This document shows positions 5,102 through 6,059 of a stretch of 6,059 nucleotides of DNA, one piece after another; position 1 is the stretch's first letter, and every line of letters begins with the position of its first letter. The stretch is taken from positions 1 through 6,059 of the forward strand of contig JASHSZ010000172.1 in the NCBI GenBank assembly GCA_030040815.1, given 5' to 3'. This stretch comes from Streptosporangiaceae bacterium. GTDB lineage: Bacteria; Actinomycetota; Actinomycetes; Streptosporangiales; Streptosporangiaceae. A program made the translations under genes and the position numbers. Below the pieces are notes generated by a model that made no database searches, was not told where the DNA came from, and was given only the letters and a program-made list of their open reading frames with translations.

Positions 5102-6019
5102 ATGGACATCGGATTCGGCGCCCCAGTGTCGGGCGCGTGGGCTACACCGGAGAATCTAGCCGCTTTCGCCACGGCCGCGGAAACTGCCGGGTATCACTCG
5201 CTGTGGAGTTTCCAGCGGCTGCTGGTCCCCGCAGGCTCGGCGATGGACCCCGTCTACCGGAGCGTGCTCGACCCGATGGCGGCGCTGTCCTTCGCCGCCG
5301 CGGTGACCAGCCGGATCAGGCTCGGCGTCGCGGTCGTCAATCTGCCGTTCGTCTCGCCGGGCTACCTGGCCAAGCAGGCCGCGTCGCTCGACGTGCTATC
5401 TGGCGGGCGGCACGACCTCGGCCTCGGCATCGGCTGGATGCCAGAGGAGTTCACGCTGACCGGCGCTGACATGCCGCACCGCGGAGCGCGCGCGACCGAG
5501 TATGTGCGTACGCTGCGGGTCCTGTGGGCGGGCACGGTGCCGTCGACGGTGCCGGGCGCCTTCTACGAGGTTCCCGCCGGGACGCAGCTGCCCAAGCCGG
5601 TGCAGCCGGGCGGCCCGCCGGTGCTGCTGGGCGGCATGGCCCGGCCGGCCCTGCAGCGGGTCGGGCGGATCGCAGACGGCTGGGTCACCTCCAGCCGGAC
5701 CGACCTGTCGAGGATCGGCACCCTGCTTGGGGTCGTGCGGGAGTCTGCGCAGGCGGCCGGGCGCGACCCGGCGCAGCTCCGGTGCGTGGTCCGCGGCGTG
5801 GTGCGGGCCGGCGCGCCGGTGACCGGGCCCGACGGGCAGCGACTGGCGCTATCCGGCGACTACGACCAGATCCGCGCCGACACGCACTGGCTCGGCGAGC
5901 AGGGAGTCACCGAGGTGTTCTACGACCTCAACTGGGACCCGCAGATCGGCTCGCCCGACGTCTCCCCGGAAGCCGCCGCCGAGCGCGCGCGCGAGCTCCT
6001 GCACGCGCTCGCCCCGTGA
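5102..6019 (+). CDS. LLM-class F420-dependent oxidoreductase
   Basis: The 305-residue protein belongs to the bacterial luciferase-like TIM-barrel superfamily, in the branch that usually uses coenzyme F420. Landmarks in order are 'MDIGFGAPVSG' (residues 1-11), the first barrel strand; 'AETAGYHSLW' (26-35); 'TSRIRLGVAVVNLPF' (69-83); 'DVLSGGRHDLGLGIGWMPEEFTLTG' (97-121), the characteristic LLM segment; 'PPVLLGG' (172-178); and 'RIADGWV' (189-195). Length is normal for the TIGR03619-like single-domain group. It would transfer hydride between F420 and an unknown substrate in the cytoplasm; an FMN-dependent monooxygenase is the main alternative. TAG at 5090 is in frame, and ATG 5102 is the first start after it. 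The gene is divergent from the mycothiol-dependent protein gene, with the palindrome at 5046-5061 between them, and a large hairpin covers its stop. The physiological substrate cannot be inferred. Confidence 0.9.
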   Translation: MDIGFGAPVSGAWATPENLAAFATAAETAGYHSLWSFQRLLVPAGSAMDPVYRSVLDPMAALSFAAAVTSRIRLGVAVVNLPFVSPGYLAKQAASLDVLSGGRHDLGLGIGWMPEEFTLTGADMPHRGARATEYVRTLRVLWAGTVPSTVPGAFYEVPAGTQLPKPVQPGGPPVLLGGMARPALQRVGRIADGWVTSSRTDLSRIGTLLGVVRESAQAAGRDPAQLRCVVRGVVRAGAPVTGPDGQRLALSGDYDQIRADTHWLGEQGVTEVFYDLNWDPQIGSPDVSPEAAAERARELLHALAP

Positions 6020-6050
6020 CCGGCGCAGCCAGCGTGCCGGGCACGGGGCG
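6010..6050 (+). terminator. Long GC-rich hairpin over the stop codon, probable terminator
   Basis: CGCCCCGTG (6010-6018) pairs perfectly with CACGGGGCG (6042-6050). After one A-G mismatch, CCGGC (6020-6024) pairs with GCCGG (6036-6040), extended by a G-U and a C-G pair, closing on the 7-nt loop AGCCAGC. There are 16 pairs with one internal mismatch. No T-run follows in the nine remaining bases, matching the tail-less terminators often proposed for high-GC actinomycetes. The stem starts in the last codons and includes the TGA (6017-6019). Confidence 0.55.
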
Positions 6051-6059
6051 CCGGGTCCG

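Noticed and set aside
1..6059. Mobile element, CRISPR, defence system, tRNA/rRNA or riboswitch
   Set aside because: No transposase, integrase, spaced repeats, defence domains or recognisable RNA folds were seen. Coding density is almost complete, and the only gaps are 87 bp and about 75 bp.

Overview
This is a GC-rich window (about 70 % by eye) of actinomycete type. Four things support that: strong G/C bias at third codon positions, frequent GTG starts, genes that appear to begin right behind a TANNNT -10 box (leaderless style), and two enzyme families tied to actinobacterial cofactors, a mycothiol-dependent isomerase-type protein and a coenzyme F420-type luciferase-like oxidoreductase. The species cannot be named from the sequence.

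Left half, minus strand (3111 down to 1): a tightly packed operon read right to left. It runs iolC (5-dehydro-2-deoxygluconokinase), then a Cgl0159-type (beta/alpha)8 aldolase-like protein, then iolB (5-deoxy-glucuronate isomerase), then the N-terminal third of a cytochrome P450 cut by the window edge. The first two junctions overlap by 8 and 4 bases, and the iolB-P450 gap is 10 bases. IolB, IolC and the aldolase-like protein would cover three consecutive late steps of myo-inositol breakdown: 5-deoxyglucuronate to 2-deoxy-5-ketogluconate, to its 6-phosphate, to DHAP plus malonate semialdehyde. The iolG, iolE, iolD, iolA and regulator genes are not in the window.

Middle (3112-4197): an 87-bp divergent promoter region separates iolC from a plus-strand D-amino-acid-oxidase-type flavoprotein gene. 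Its GTG start lies 6 nt behind a TAGAGT box. That gene ends 1 bp from the end of the convergent gene that follows.

Right half (4199-6059): a minus-strand MDMPI/DinB-type mycothiol-dependent protein gene and a plus-strand F420-type LLM oxidoreductase gene diverge from a short intergenic region. This region carries a perfect 6+4+6 palindrome, GGAACG-GGCT-CGTTCC, a good candidate repressor operator. The LLM gene ends in a long GC-rich hairpin that spans its stop codon and probably acts as a terminator.

Most genes are recognisable members of known families. I see no mobile element, RNA gene, CRISPR array or phage feature, and no convincing undescribed multi-gene system. The points most worth a second look are the P450 wired into an inositol operon, the non-canonical aldolase that appears to replace IolJ, and the palindrome shared by the mycothiol/F420 gene pair.
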